NCBI GenBank assembly: GCA_964019695.1
Contig: OZ026526.1
Span: 10,633,754 to 10,697,753, forward strand
Source of the DNA: Loripinus fragilis
Lineage: Eukaryota; Mollusca; Bivalvia; Lucinida; Lucinidae
Length of the DNA: 64,000 nucleotides
Direction: 5' to 3'
Each line of letters opens with the position of its first letter. Positions within the stretch are counted from its first letter, which is position 1. This document shows, piece by piece, positions 51,725-62,388 of the stretch. Under the pieces are notes generated by a model. It saw nothing but the letters and a program-made list of their open reading frames with translations, had not been told where the DNA came from and did no database searches. A program made the translations under genes and the position numbers.

Positions 51725-52218
51725 CCCTTAAACTGCAGCAGACGACAAGGTTCCTAATTTGTCTTTAAAAATAAGGTATGATATTTCATGAGAATCGTCT
51801 GCCACAGACGATTCTCATGAAATATGCCTTATTGGTTATTTTTGACAGGGCCATGTAGCGCAGTCCGTAACATGTCCAACTACAGATGCGTGTCTGAGTG
51901 CAGATCCAAGGGTCGCGAGTTCAATCCCAGCCCTGTCCCAAACTTTTGTGGAGATTGATCATGAAATAATTTCTAGGGTCATTCTCTTCCCTTCCGCTGA
52001 TTCATTCAGAATAAGTGAAAGTATGTGCACGAAGTACTGGTTAACCCCTTGTTCAAGCTTGCCCAGGAAAAAAGTGTGGCTAGGTTAACTGACTGTCCCA
52101 ACATGACCATATCTGTTGACTGGGACGTAAAGCAACAAAACAAATATTATTTTTGAAAAAGCAGCAAAATTTTTAAATGTCATCTGCTGCAAATTATAGG
52201 TGGTGCTTTATGGGTTAA
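51721..52218 (+). mobile_element. TTAA-flanked element (M7) with a SINE inside
   Basis: TTAACCCTTAAACTGCAGCA at the left and AGGTGGTGCTTTATGGGTTAA-type right end (TTAA 52215-52218). The hairpin ATTTCATGAGAATCGTCTGC and its inverse is as in 13786-14000. A SINE occupies 51846-52146. Confidence 0.85.
51846..52146 (+). mobile_element. tRNA-derived SINE (S2), full length, with 10-bp duplication
   Basis: 301 bp flanked by TTATTTTTGA at 51836-51845 and 52147-52156. The head GGGCCATGTAGCGCAGTCCG and AGGGTCGCGAGTTCAATCCC carry Pol III-like boxes. The body is TGTGGAGATTGATCATGAAA and CGAAGTACTGGTTAACCCC. The tail GTTGACTGGGACGTAAAGCA ends in CAAAACAAA. Its tail is shared with S1-like SINEs (GTTGATGGGACGTAAAGAAT), so the two families may use one retrotransposon partner. 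Confidence 0.93.
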
Positions 52219-52349
52219 TAGAATCTTAAAATTTATATGGGTCTCATAATGTAGCAAGCATTGACATGCTAGAGAGAATGGCTGTACACTGCAGTTGCAG
52301 TGGTGGGGGGCTGTCCCAGTTGATGAGTGCTGTAACTTAAAGTAGCTGT

Positions 52350-52546
52350 TTTAAAATTCTGAACGCTAGTTGCCTGCCAAAATGATGCAGACAAACAGTG
52401 CAGACCCAGAAGACTGCTTCTGGAATGGGTCTGAACTGTTTTCTACATGTATTTTCACAAATATGTTGTGAGATCCAGCCCAGATAACCAACATTTTATT
52501 TGAGAACAAAAAGAGAAAACTATCTTAATTTTAGAACATTTACTGT
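52350..52546. mobile_element. M10-type element, right part
   Basis: CAAACAGTGCAGACCCAGAA / TGGGTCTGAACTGTTTTC core, then TATTTGAGAACAAAAAGAGA and the terminus TTTTAGAACATTTACTGTA. The left TACAGTAAATG end is not visible. Confidence 0.65.
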
Positions 52547-52775
52547 ACCTCACTGGTCAAGGCATTGTCCCAGTAATCCTGTGCACTGTCCCAGTAATCA
52601 GATGCACTGTAGCAGTAGACAAGTGCAAATTCACTGTTACATCAAATGGGACATACCTAACCACTGCAACTTCAGAGAATATTGGTTCGCCAGAGTGAAT
52701 AAAATTAGTATGTCTGATCAGGATCTACACTGTCTTGTGCCTTTTGCTATAATGCAGGATTCGGTTGGTGTTGAA

Positions 52776-52987
52776 TACAGTAAAACCTGTGTAAAGGGGC
52801 CACTCAAAAATAGACAAAACAAAATATCTTTATGACAAATGGTAGCTTAAATGTAGGTCAAAAGTATTGCAGAATGCTCCCCGTGGAGCATTCTGCAATA
52901 CTTTTTACCTGCATAAAGCGATAATTGGTATTGAAAAACAATTTTCTGTCTTTTTGAGAGTGGCCGTTTTACACAGGTTTTACTGTA
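52776..52987. mobile_element. mariner-like miniature element (M2), complete
   Basis: Ends TACAGTAAAACCTGTGTAAA and TTTACACAGGTTTTACTGTA are near-perfect inverses bounded by TA. The central hairpin GTATTGCAGAATGCTCC/GGAGCATTCTGCAATAC is at 52864-52901. 212 bp. It serves as the reference for 3384 and 51053. Confidence 0.92.
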
Positions 52988-53330
52988 CTTAATTTTTGGA
53001 GAAAGCTACTGGCATTTAGCAAGGTAGCAAGTGCTAAATTCAATCCCTGAAGGTTTGAATTGCTTCACTTTTGCCTCATTCTATGTGATAGGGGTTTACC
53101 CTAAAAGTCAATACACCACATTAAAGTTCTTCTTGTATGGATAGATCATATTAGGTATTACATGTTTGCGAATTAACTTCATATGCAATAGAAATCATTG
53201 TTTTGTTATTTTGAACTGTATACACTATTCTTGTTGGGACTAATGCTTTATTAAACTTAATAATTTTTCAACTTGTTTGTGTATTGGTATAAATGCCACA
53301 TTGCATACTGCTGGGTAGATCAAGAGTGCC

Positions 53331-53844
53331 TTAAAGGGGACAGCAACCCTGGTGATTGATATGTTTTATATAAAAGAACTTAATAAACCATGAATTTTGA
53401 TACCGGTTTCATCTAAATATGTTGAAAAACTTAAAAGTTGTGGGCGTTTGAATATTTGCAAATGGACTAATGGAAGCGGCCATATTGTAGGCTTAGTGAC
53501 GCCACACAGCCTAATTAAATATGCGTAATCAAAATAAAAGACAAACCAATGAATTATTTGCAATTATCTTTAATAAAACATTTTCCGTACGTATAAAGCT
53601 GCATATCTGCTGAAACACAGATGCTGTCATAGTATTGATAACGTAAGATTAAGCAGTTGAATAAATTCTGATAACTGATTAAATATTCAAAATTGCGGCT
53701 AAACGTTGGCCATATTGAATTTTTTAGATGTCCATAATTTCCCCATTTTTCAACCGATTTTGATGATACTTGTATCAAAATTCATGGTTCATAGAGCTCT
53801 TTCTGATAAAAAGTATTTATTATTAGGGTTACTGTCCCCTTTAA
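53331..53844. mobile_element. TTAA-flanked element (M16), copy 2, complete
   Basis: TTAAAGGGGACAGCAACCCT at the left and AGGGTTACTGTCCCCTTTAA at the right, with TTAA at both ends. The inner arms correspond over a long distance (TGATACCGGTTTCATC / ATCAAAATTCATGGTT). 514 bp, related to 30712-31217 by ends and by the phrase CCATATTG/CATATTGAA. No transposase ORF. Confidence 0.9.
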
Positions 53845-54791
53845 CCCATATAAGCCTAGCATCGTTTTCATCAGTGCAGACCAAGATCAAACACCACAGA
53901 ATGGGGTGGCTTATAAGGGTCTCCTCTGTTTATTTGGAGAATATTCTATGAGCTTTTGAATAAAAATGAATAATACCACTCAACATCCCTTAACACAAAA
54001 ATAGACTGGTCCAATTGATAAAAGTGGGAGATTCCATTAGGCATAAATGGGTTATTTAAATGGCATCTTTGAGCTCCAACTTTCCATATCCATCCAACGA
54101 CATTAAACTACCATGTATATATACTGTCCACAAAAAGTAAGAGATATTGGGACTTAAAAAATGTAGAAATTAAAATCCGAATTTGAGGCATAAATATTTT
54201 TGTCTTTTCATTGAGCAATATAAGCCAGTTTTCCTGCATGCTTTGAGGTCTGAAAATTGAGTAATGTGACCTTAAGGGTGAGCCAAAGAAACTAGGGGTC
54301 AAGACCAAAATTTCACAAAAAAAATATCAAAGTTTTTGACATGCTTTCGAAAATGCATGCTAAAGATGCATTTTGGATATCTTTATTTTTTTTAGATTTT
54401 TTTCGGGTACCATAATTGATATTTCTTTGAATATGGCAGTGACAAAATTGTAAAAAAAATGACATGATTCACTAGAAATTGACAGATTCAAGCCTCACTT
54501 TCCTGAAATTGAGGACAAAGAGATCAAAACAAATTCAAAACATAAAAAATAATGAAAAATAATGAAAAATAGATATTTTCTTTACAAAAAAACCCATAGC
54601 CATTGCATAATCCGTCGCTATGCTACTTTCAGGTGAAAATTGAAAGGCTACCCCTAGTCTTAATATGGTTTTCTCAGAAACATGTGGCCAGATTAATCTG
54701 AGAAAAAATTGTCGATAAGATGACTTGGCTAATCAATACTACTACTAGCTGTTTCAGGTTTATGACACCAGTTTGGTAAATGCTATAATTT
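53845..54791. other. no gene seen
   Basis: AT-rich. 54110-54720 has no recognised repeat ends, and frames here are short and uninformative. Confidence 0.35.
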
Positions 54792-54975
54792 TTAGTTCAC
54801 CTGAGCCAAAGGCTCTCGGTGAGCTTATAGGATGGGACTCGAGCCGGCGTCCGTCCGTGCGTCTGTTCACACTTTCAGACATGAATATCTCTGAGACCAG
54901 CTGGCCGATCATAATCAATTTTTTCTAAAGCATTGGGATGGGGGATTGGCTACATTAGGTTTTAGGCCAGATCGG
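54792..54975 (-). mobile_element. R3-type hairpin terminus on a different body
   Basis: On the minus strand it ends CGGACGGACGCCGGCTC, then GAGCTCACCGAGAGCC-like hairpin text, GGCTCAGGTGAACTAA. This is the R3 terminus (GACGGACG run, hairpin, CTAA). The adjoining body (ATGAATATCTCTGAGACC, CATTGGGATGGGGG) is unlike 16446-18084, so it belongs to a related but distinct family or a chimera. Confidence 0.7.
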
Positions 54976-55125
54976 ATCAGAACAGATTGCCAGAGCCTTC
55001 AATGCTCACACACACAAAGTATGGATGTAGATAAAGACTTGTGCTAAAATTAAGACATATTGCCCACTAGGTATCTGCCAATGCATGTTAAAAGAGTGAA
55101 ATAATGCATGTGCAATAAGTATCAT

Positions 55126-55299
55126 TATACCACCCTTACCAACATTAGCACGAAATATCTCGTGATGTGCAAGGTCTACACTGATGTAGGTGGTATAAAT
55201 TAGTTATACCATGGGTTGTCCACCTGTACGTTAGATAATCCACTCGCTAAAGCTCGTGGATTATCTACACGTACAGGTGGACAACCCATGGTATAACTA
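55126..55299. repeat. two adjacent hairpins
   Basis: 55126-55198 is bounded by ATACCACC and GGTGGTAT. 55201-55299 has long arms TAGTTATACCATGGGTTGTC and CACCTGTACG with TAGATAATCCAC, matched by their inverse. The loop is about 10 bases. Each could be a miniature element; no other copy was noticed. Confidence 0.8.
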
Positions 55300-55417
55300 T
55301 TACATAGCTCATGCGCTGGCTCACTATGGTTTAAAGATACGTAAAAGTCAAATCATTAGTGTAACAGAAACGTTGAATCCACGTTCTTTTAGCGGTTATT
55401 ATCAAAAGAATATATGA

Positions 55418-55630
55418 AAATTGAGCAGCCAGCAAAGCCTCAGATCAGCCTACCCATATGCGCAGTCTGATCAGAGCCTTTGTTAGTCACTTGAATATTC
55501 TATGAGCATTAGGCTACTGGCTGAGCGTAAGGCTACTGGTTGAACATCATTTGGAATTTTTAAGCTTAAAAGGAGGATGCCCAGGTTCGTCTAAGTCTAC
55601 ACATGTCAAAATATCAGATTGTTGGAAATC
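55418..55630. mobile_element. GAGCC-ended element (M18), decayed copy
   Basis: GCAGTCTGATCAGAGCCTTT, CACTTGAATATTCTATGAGC, TTTTTAAGCTTAAAAGGAGG and ATTGTTGGAAATCACATGTC match the inverse of 51112-51357. The ends have partly lost the GAGCC motif. Confidence 0.75.
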
Positions 55631-56219
55631 ACATGTCGCGTCTGTATAAGAATAATTTAAAATTCGTCCACTCCACTCTCAAAACGGATCTATTGCCTAA
55701 ATAATGCCAAATTATATGATTTGTTATACTTGTCGCAGTTATGAGCAACAAAAGACTCAATTCAGTCAACACATCTGCACAGACTCGCCAGTATTTTCAA
55801 TGCTCGTGAACACAAATAATGGGTTTAGATAAAGGTTCAGGCAAAACAATAAACAGAAAGTGAGTATAAGAGGGCAAGTTAGAACCGAAACAATTCTTTT
55901 AAACGGTTCTGTTTTTACAAAAGTAATGACGAATTAAATGGCCTGGAACGAACGTCTAAGTCCAGTCAAATGTATTTCTATAATTAATACAGGATAGATT
56001 TTAACACAGTATCTGATGTTCAATGAATATTGAATAATATGCATTTAAATGCTGTCATGTAAACTGAAATAATTAAATAGCCCAACGCCATATCTCATCT
56101 CCCCTGCATTGCCAGATGGACCCATAGCAGCCAAGGGAAACCCCTGAAAAAAATAAATAAAAAAGGACAAAAGGGAAGGCCACTTAAAAAGGGTAGGAGA
56201 ATATTTTAAAAAAAATGGG

Positions 56220-56622
56220 GGTGGGGGACTTTCCCTACGAATCCTCTCTCGGAGAATTCGTTTTTATAAGGCACCGCCCATAAAAAATCATTGTTTGTGG
56301 CCGTGTTCCTTGGCAGTACCAGTACTGGCCGGGTGGGTTTATGTTTACGGTGGTTCTATGTCCAGGAACTCCCGAAGGCTCAACCGGCAGTGGATCTGGT
56401 TTTAAAACGACTCAGAAGACGGAAGTCTGGTTCCCTCCCCTAGATCTACCTATCTAGGGTCAGGTATCCACTATTTAATTTCAAGTAGAGAATCCTACTC
56501 ATGCGACGACTGCGCATCCTCCAGAAAATATTTTCAACATAAACTTCAGATTTTTTCAGTTGCTATAAATTGATAATTAAGTAAAAGAAAAAAAATATAA
56601 ACTCCCAGAACAAAATAAACGT
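56220..56622. other. CpG-denser unrecognised stretch
   Basis: Visibly richer in CG dinucleotides than its neighbours (CTCTCTCGGAGAATTCG, GGAACTCCCGAAGGC, ACTCATGCGACGACTGCGC). One open frame without an ATG (about 56273-56445) includes GSTSTGRVGLCLRWF and KRLRRRKSGSLP. I recognise no domain. It may be promoter-like DNA, an old exon or the 5' part of the retroelement that follows. Confidence 0.3.
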
Positions 56623-57786
56623 ATGCTTATGAGCATAACAGGCTTGATGAGACGTCTATCGTTGATAGGCATCGATGCCATATGGCAGTTAAATTTGGGT
56701 TGTTTGTTGATGAGGACCATAGCAAGCTTCCTACGTTATACTGGTTACCTGCCCTATAAATCACGTTTTATTGCTAATTCTAGTGCATGTACAATTACTG
56801 AGTTGTCTAATCTTTTGACTTCTTGCCTCACTGCGATTAAAAACCATGTCATTAAATATTGCACAACAGTTTATGAAAGAAATGGTAAAAAATTATTCTG
56901 GTCTATTAAAAATTCAGGTGAAATTCTTAATAAATTGAAGTCTAGAAGTTTTCTAGCATCTGGTTTGTTTACATATGATTTCTCTACTCTCTATACTACA
57001 TTGCCTCATAATCTAATCAAAGAAAAACTCACAGACTTAATTTGTTACGAGAGAGACTTTATGTTGTCTCTGTCAGACAATAATCAAACTGATATTATTG
57101 AAGCTTTTACACCACCTCCAGATATTTAGATGACTTGCTTATTAATATTGATAATCCTTATTTTGAGCAAATGGTAGGTCAGATATACCCCACTGAACCT
57201 CAGTTAAATAAGGCAAATTCTTCTGATACTGAAGCTCCGTTTTTGGACTTGAACTTGTCAATAACAAATGGCATAGTTTCTTCAAAAATTTAAGATTAAC
57301 GGGATGATTTTAATTTTGAAATAGCAAATTTCCCATTTCTTGATGGAGATGTTCCTCACTCTCCTTCCTATGGTGTATATATTTCTCAGCTTATTCGTTT
57401 TGCTAGAGTATTTTCTAATGTTGATGACTCCAACAACAGAAACTTATTTTTTAACTGTTTAGTTAATATAAAATGTTATATATATATCATAAAATTCGAA
57501 AAAACATTTTCTAAATTCTACTACAGACACTCAGAGTAAATTGTTAAATACAACATCGGGTTAAAACTCTTCGGCAACAAGGCATATCAGAACCTATATT
57601 TTATGGTGATTTAGTTTATAAAGTCAAACGTATTATTGGAAAACCTAATTTTAGTGATCAATTCAAAAAGATAGTAAAACGTTATATAAGCGTTGGATAT
57701 AACTTGGATATCATGCGACAGTCTGCATGCTTAGTTTTAAACCCAATCACAGTTTATAGCTTAGTTTCCTCTTTAATTGCACAACG
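56623..57786 (+). pseudogene. broken reverse transcriptase, Penelope-like or related
   Basis: The frame at 56623-57129 contains PYKSRFIANSSACTITELSN, then LLTSCLTAIKNHVIKY and TYDFSTLYTTLPHNLIKEKL, the fingers/palm part of a reverse transcriptase. I associate this type with bivalve genomes. YWLP is encoded at about 56740 in another frame, showing a small deletion. After LTDLI the text jumps to CYERDFMLSLSDNNQTDIIE, so a central block is deleted. A frameshift follows, and the catalytic YLDD box lies at 57123-57134 in the next frame, continuing as NPYFEQMVGQIYPTEPQLNK. In-frame stops occur at 57288-57296, with more frame breaks after 57450. It is a dead copy. The Penelope-like assignment rests on the TYDFSTLYTTLPH and YLDD context and is tentative. 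Confidence 0.8.
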
Positions 57787-58402
57787 GCGGGTCAGGCCTA
57801 AGACTCTATGACGGCTCTGACGTAAAGCTTTAATCGGTGGGTTGGTGCCTGATACTTATCTGTAGCTGGACCCACCGTGGCTCAACTTGAGGTTTTCTTT
57901 AGCTCTGGCTATATGTGAGTCATGAGCCCTTTTCTTCGTTTCATCATGGTGTGTTAATTTGATTAGAGTGTTTCTCCATGATGATACATTGCATTAGTTA
58001 GATTGCCTCCATGCGAGCTGAACATTTCTTGTACTTCAACAACAGCAGAATCCAGGGCGAAGATTTGATACCAATAAAATGCATTTAAGCCCCCCCCCCC
58101 CCCCCGGTGGCTTAGGCTGCTGTCCGTTTTAAGGCGGTGGTTCTGTTGTTGTTGACGTTTTGTTTATTGTTACTCCCATTTTGAGAGTTTGTAATTGTTC
58201 TATGTTTTGTTGTACGTTACTTTATGTCCATTTTCATGATTCTGGTATTGCAATCGGCTTGATGGGGAAGAGAGAGCTGGTTGCTTTGCTTAATTTGTCT
58301 TCCTTGTGTCTCGTGATGGTTTAGCGGCTCTTCCTCGCGGTGCCGTGGGATTGTCTGCGGTTTGTGATTGTGGTATTTCCTGATCATACTCACTTACTAT
58401 TT
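57787..58402 (+). mobile_element. 3' tail of the retroelement, copy 1
   Basis: Follows the reverse transcriptase remnant directly: GGCGGGTCAGGCCTAAGACT, TCGGTGGGTTGGTGCCTGAT, GGACCCACCGTGGCTC, CAGAATCCAGGGCGAAGAT, a poly-C run at about 58090-58105, AAGGCGGTGGTTCTGTTGTT and GGGGAAGAGAGAGCTGGTTG. It recurs at 61800-62388 in the same orientation without coding sequence. Confidence 0.8.
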
Positions 58403-59547
58403 TTGTTTAAAAAATGCATTTTATGTCAAGGGTATTTTCCAATACCACGTCACTCATGACGTCAGTGTGTATGCTATACGTAGGCGCAATGGCGAATACA
58501 CTTTACCTGTCTTAATATGCTGACAAGCCATTAAACACCCAGGTAAACCGCATGTCTAGATCTCGGAGGGTGTTGACTATCGGAGGTAAACATTGCGATT
58601 ATGGATGGACAGGGTCTGTATTTATCCATTTTTATTTCCTATAGAAAGTTTCTTGGAGACGAAAGCAGCAAACAGGTTGCTTCTATATTGAATGATAAGG
58701 ACTCGGAATGTGTTAAATGCTTTTGACCCTGAGCGACTTTTCAAACGACGATTGTGAAATTTTCAATGAAAAAATGCTATTCGTTTGAGCATAGCTGGAT
58801 TAACATATGCCTTTGACCTAATTTGCTTGTGTCGCCACAATTCTATATCATTCTCCTGTATGATTTATAAGAGTCGTGTCTCAAACTGCTATTAAAACAT
58901 CAATATTTGAAATTTGGTTACGTTGATATCGTTTTGATGGTTAGCAAAATGTTCAGAGGAAACTTGACAGCTGACATGCTTGGTATCGGAGTGACAGTGG
59001 TTTTGATTTCGGAGATTGATACAAACTGCCGCACAATTAGTGCCTGAATCTGATATATTTCAAGCATGTCATGATACAAAAAAATATGTAATGCTACAGA
59101 TGGAAGATTACCAGGGGACGAAATACAGAAGGGAATTTGAGAGGCTTTACAGTTGTGATGTGTTGTGAAAAGCCCTCATCTTCAGTCGGTGTCATTATGC
59201 ATGTTTATGTCTAGTGAGTCTGGGAAAACATATTTGTTTAAATTATGCACAGATACATTTTTGGTGAAACCAATATGCTTGATATAGGAAGGGGATATGA
59301 TGGCTGGGTGGGGTGGGGGCGAGGGTATGGTCCCTGAAAGAAGGCAAGAACATGTTCCATATCTTTGCTCATTATCTTACCTGGCAACGCAGTGTATTAA
59401 CAACATGAACAGGGTTACAAAATTCAGGTTCACATTGAGGCGCTTTTTGTTGTGTAAATGGAGTGTCAAAATGCGAGGAAACTGTTGATTAAGATACCAC
59501 GTGTACATGATTAGTAAACCTTTGATCTAAAATATATACATGTATGC
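58403..59547. other. intergenic; CRE motif and short ORF
   Basis: 58455-58470 contains CATGACGTCAGTG, a CRE-like site. A 41-codon frame (58601-58726) begins MDGQGLYLSIFISYRKFLGD and has no recognised domain. An acceptor-like TTTTTATTTCCTATAG lies inside it. It may be a first exon or noise. Confidence 0.3.
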
Positions 59548-59795
59548 CACCCAGACTATTAAAACACCCATAACCACTAGTCTACTGAATTGCCACAGAA
59601 CACCCAAACACACACAGTACACTGAAATACACAAACCAGCCAACCCATTGAAACTCCCAAACTCCCTAGGCAACTGATACACCCAAACCGCCAAGCCCAG
59701 GGAAGCACTCAGACCGCTCAGTTCACTGAAATACCCTAATCAAATCCATTGAAACATGCAACTCACCTAGTCCACTGAAACACCCATCTGTTGCA
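59548..59795. repeat. degenerate minisatellite
   Basis: Repeated variants of CACTGAAACACCCAAAC spaced by about 20-30 bp, C/A-rich on the plus strand, with many indels. About ten units. Confidence 0.7.
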
Positions 59796-60953
59796 CCGCC
59801 CTTTAGGATTCTATTCAATGAAACAAACTATATAAACAATTTACCCCCCCCCCCCAAACCGTACAAAAACAACAACAACACATGCAAAAAAAAACACCAC
59901 AAAAATTGGATGGGTTTTAACGGGGCTGGTCGCCACCCCCCCCCCCCAACACACACACACACCCTCCCCCGCCTTCTCTTCTTCCTTTTTTGCTATGCAA
60001 CATCTAAAACATTAGAGTGGCATTTCACTGTCGGGCCGATGGTTGCTCGACATTGTGTGCTGGCTGGGATAGGGTATGTCCATGTATTGTACCGCCATCT
60101 AGTAGCTTTGCACTGATACGCGTTCTTCGGTTTTATAAAACATTAGGGAGAAAAATGCACATAATTATACAACAAAACATCTCATGCGATGTTGTTGTTA
60201 TCGCTTAATCATTCGTGGATCCAGAAATTTTGTCAGACGAAGTCCAACTAAACTCTGACACACTTTTTTTAGATGAATGGAGTGAGGAATCAAAATACCA
60301 CTAAAAGCGGACCATCATCAGCCCAACAGCAAAACGCTGGCGGGGCGATAATTACCCAATATGGAATGCTGGCTTGGTAGCTTTTGATTTTCCATGGGAT
60401 CTGGACCGGTATCGCTAAAGAGTCCCAAAGGTTTCCGATTTTCCAGGGAGGGGGTCAGGATCCTCTGCCACCCCCTCTCTGGATCCCCGCATCTTAATCT
60501 TAGTTCAATGTGCCGACATAATTGAAAAACTGTTGACTGGGATGTTAAGAATAAAATCAAACAAAAATGTATTATTGTTGTATTGCATTGTGTACATGAT
60601 GGGTCGTTGACCTTTTGTACTAAATAAAGATTATCTATCATAATAATGAACCCTGTACAGTTTACATATACTTTTTATAGCTGTAACGTTAATCTTTGCG
60701 CCATTACGACAGTAAAATAAAATACCACACGTATTTAAAAGCAATTTACCGTTTTGGTTCGTTGCCAGTTCATTCTTAAAAGTATTATTATACATGTAAG
60801 CTTATCTGGATTTTCACTGCATATTTGTATAGGTGGACAAAATGATCCACATAACAAATAACCGTAAAAATATTGAAGATATTGCAGTTTCGGTGGTAAT
60901 TCGTTCTGTTATTCTATTTTTTTTTACGTTTTTAAACTTTACATAGTAGTGTA
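59796..60953. other. simple repeats and a SINE tail
   Basis: 59844-59854 and 59936-59948 are C runs, with (AC)n at 59949-59962. 60505-60570 (TAATTGAAAAACTGTTGACT, GGGATGTTAAGAATAAAATC, AAACAAAAA) is a SINE tail on the plus strand. Frames at 59910-60208 and 60318-60641 are not recognised. Confidence 0.5.
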
Positions 60954-61204
60954 GGGCCCGGAATTACAATGCCTCCTTAAAGTTAAGGAAGACTTATTAA
61001 GTTAAGTATTGATATTTCAACATGCTAAAGAAATTGCCTGGATAGATGCAGTACTTGCGGTCAAAGATATCATTGTGATCTACAGAAAAATGAAACTATT
61101 TTGATTTTAATCAGTTTAAAACGTTATTTTTCGCATCCTGAAAAATTAATACTTAAAACACTAAGTCTTCCTTAACTTTAAGGAGGCAGTGTGATTCCCG
61201 GCCC
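60954..61204. mobile_element. GGGCC-ended miniature element (M22)
   Basis: Arms of about 43 bp: GGGCCCGGAATTACAATGCC then TCCTTAAAGTTAAGGAAGAC at the left, and their inverse ending GATTCCCGGCCC at the right. The arms contain their own small palindrome CTTAAAGTTAAGG. 251 bp, non-coding. Confidence 0.88.
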
Positions 61205-61266
61205 AGGTCCTCATATTCCGGTAACAGCAGCCCAAGCCCCACAATGGCATCTTTTTAAACAATATT

Positions 61267-61510
61267 ATTTGAGCCGCGACAGGAGATTTCTGACAATGTG
61301 GTATGTGCGACCAGCAAAGGCTCAGACCAGCTGCGCATACGCGCAGTCTGACCAGAATCTTTGCTTGTCGCTTGAATATTATGTTAACATTAAGCTACTG
61401 AACGAACATAATTTGGAGTTTCTAAGCTTAAAAGAAGGCTACACAGGCTCGTTTGAGTCTATTCATGTCAAAATGCCACATTGTTGGAAACCACATGTCG
61501 CGGCTCATTT
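61267..61510. mobile_element. GAGCC-ended element (M18), well-preserved ends
   Basis: Starts TTTGAGCCGCGACAGGAGAT and ends CACATGTCGCGGCTCATTT. Between them are CAGCAAAGGCTCAGACCAGC, AATATTATGTTAACATTAAGC and TTTCTAAGCTTAAAAGAAGG. A 130-codon frame across it (61191-61583) is an artefact of the repeat. Confidence 0.88.
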
Positions 61511-61799
61511 GTCATTAAAGACGAGTTGTATACTTAAGGAATCTTCTAACGCATACAGTAAACAATTTACTACAAAAGCTTAATTATGTTGAATGTTCTC
61601 AACATTCATTGTAAAACAAAAAATCAATATTATTCACATCATGTGTTAAAATTTCAGAACAATACCTTGGGTATTATGCAAAATAGCGCTTATTTGATTT
61701 GAAAGGGTCAAAATCGAAAGTCACAAAAATATTGTTTTTTATATATTTATGCTGAAATCTGCCTTTTAGGAAACGGCAAACGTAACTTTGTAAAATTCA

Positions 61800-62388
61800 C
61801 TGTGGGTCAGACTTCAGAGTCATTGACGACCCTGCTTAAAACTTTCATCGGTAGGTTAGTGCCTGATGTTTGTCTTTGGCTGGGCCCACCGTGGCCCGAA
61901 TAGGGATTTTAATTAGCTTTGACTGTCTGTATGTTGAGAGCCATTTTCTTTGTTTCATCACAGTATGTTTAAAAATGTGATTGTTTCGCCGTGATGATAC
62001 ATTCGATTAAACTAACCTCTACACAAGCTTAGCATTTTTTCTGGCTTGACAACAGCAGAATCTAGGGCGAATATTTAGCAATAAAATTAATTCAAGCCCC
62101 AAGTGACTTCCGCTTAGCGTTCTGAGGCGGTGGTTATGTCGTTGTTGTTTCATTGCTTATTGTTGCATCCATTGCTTTTTGTGGTATGGTTGGCCCTTGT
62201 TTGTTGTGCATTACTTAGTGTCGTTTAGAGTTTTGCAATAATCTTGCTGGGGAAGAGAGAGCTGATTGCTTCTCTTTAATTGCCTTTTAATTCCATTTGA
62301 CTGTTAGTGTTCATTGTCTCTTCCTCACGGTGCCATGGGTTAGTCTGCATTGTTTGATTGTGTGATTTCCCAGTCATACTAACTTACT
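61800..62388 (+). mobile_element. 3' tail of the retroelement, copy 2
   Basis: Colinear with 57787-58402: GTGGGTCAGACTTCAGAG, TCGGTAGGTTAGTGCCTGAT, GGGCCCACCGTGGCCC, CAGAATCTAGGGCGAATAT, GAGGCGGTGGTTATGTCGTT, GGGGAAGAGAGAGCTGATTG and a shared end before CATACTAACTTAC. No reverse transcriptase sequence precedes it, so it is a 5'-truncated insertion. Confidence 0.85.

Noticed and set aside
58601..58726. 41-codon ORF as a conserved small protein
   Set aside because: No recognisable motif; an acceptor-like site inside it and lack of family memory leave it unsupported.
61191..61583. 130-codon plus-strand frame
   Set aside because: It runs across the inverted repeat M18 and unrelated flank, with no domain.
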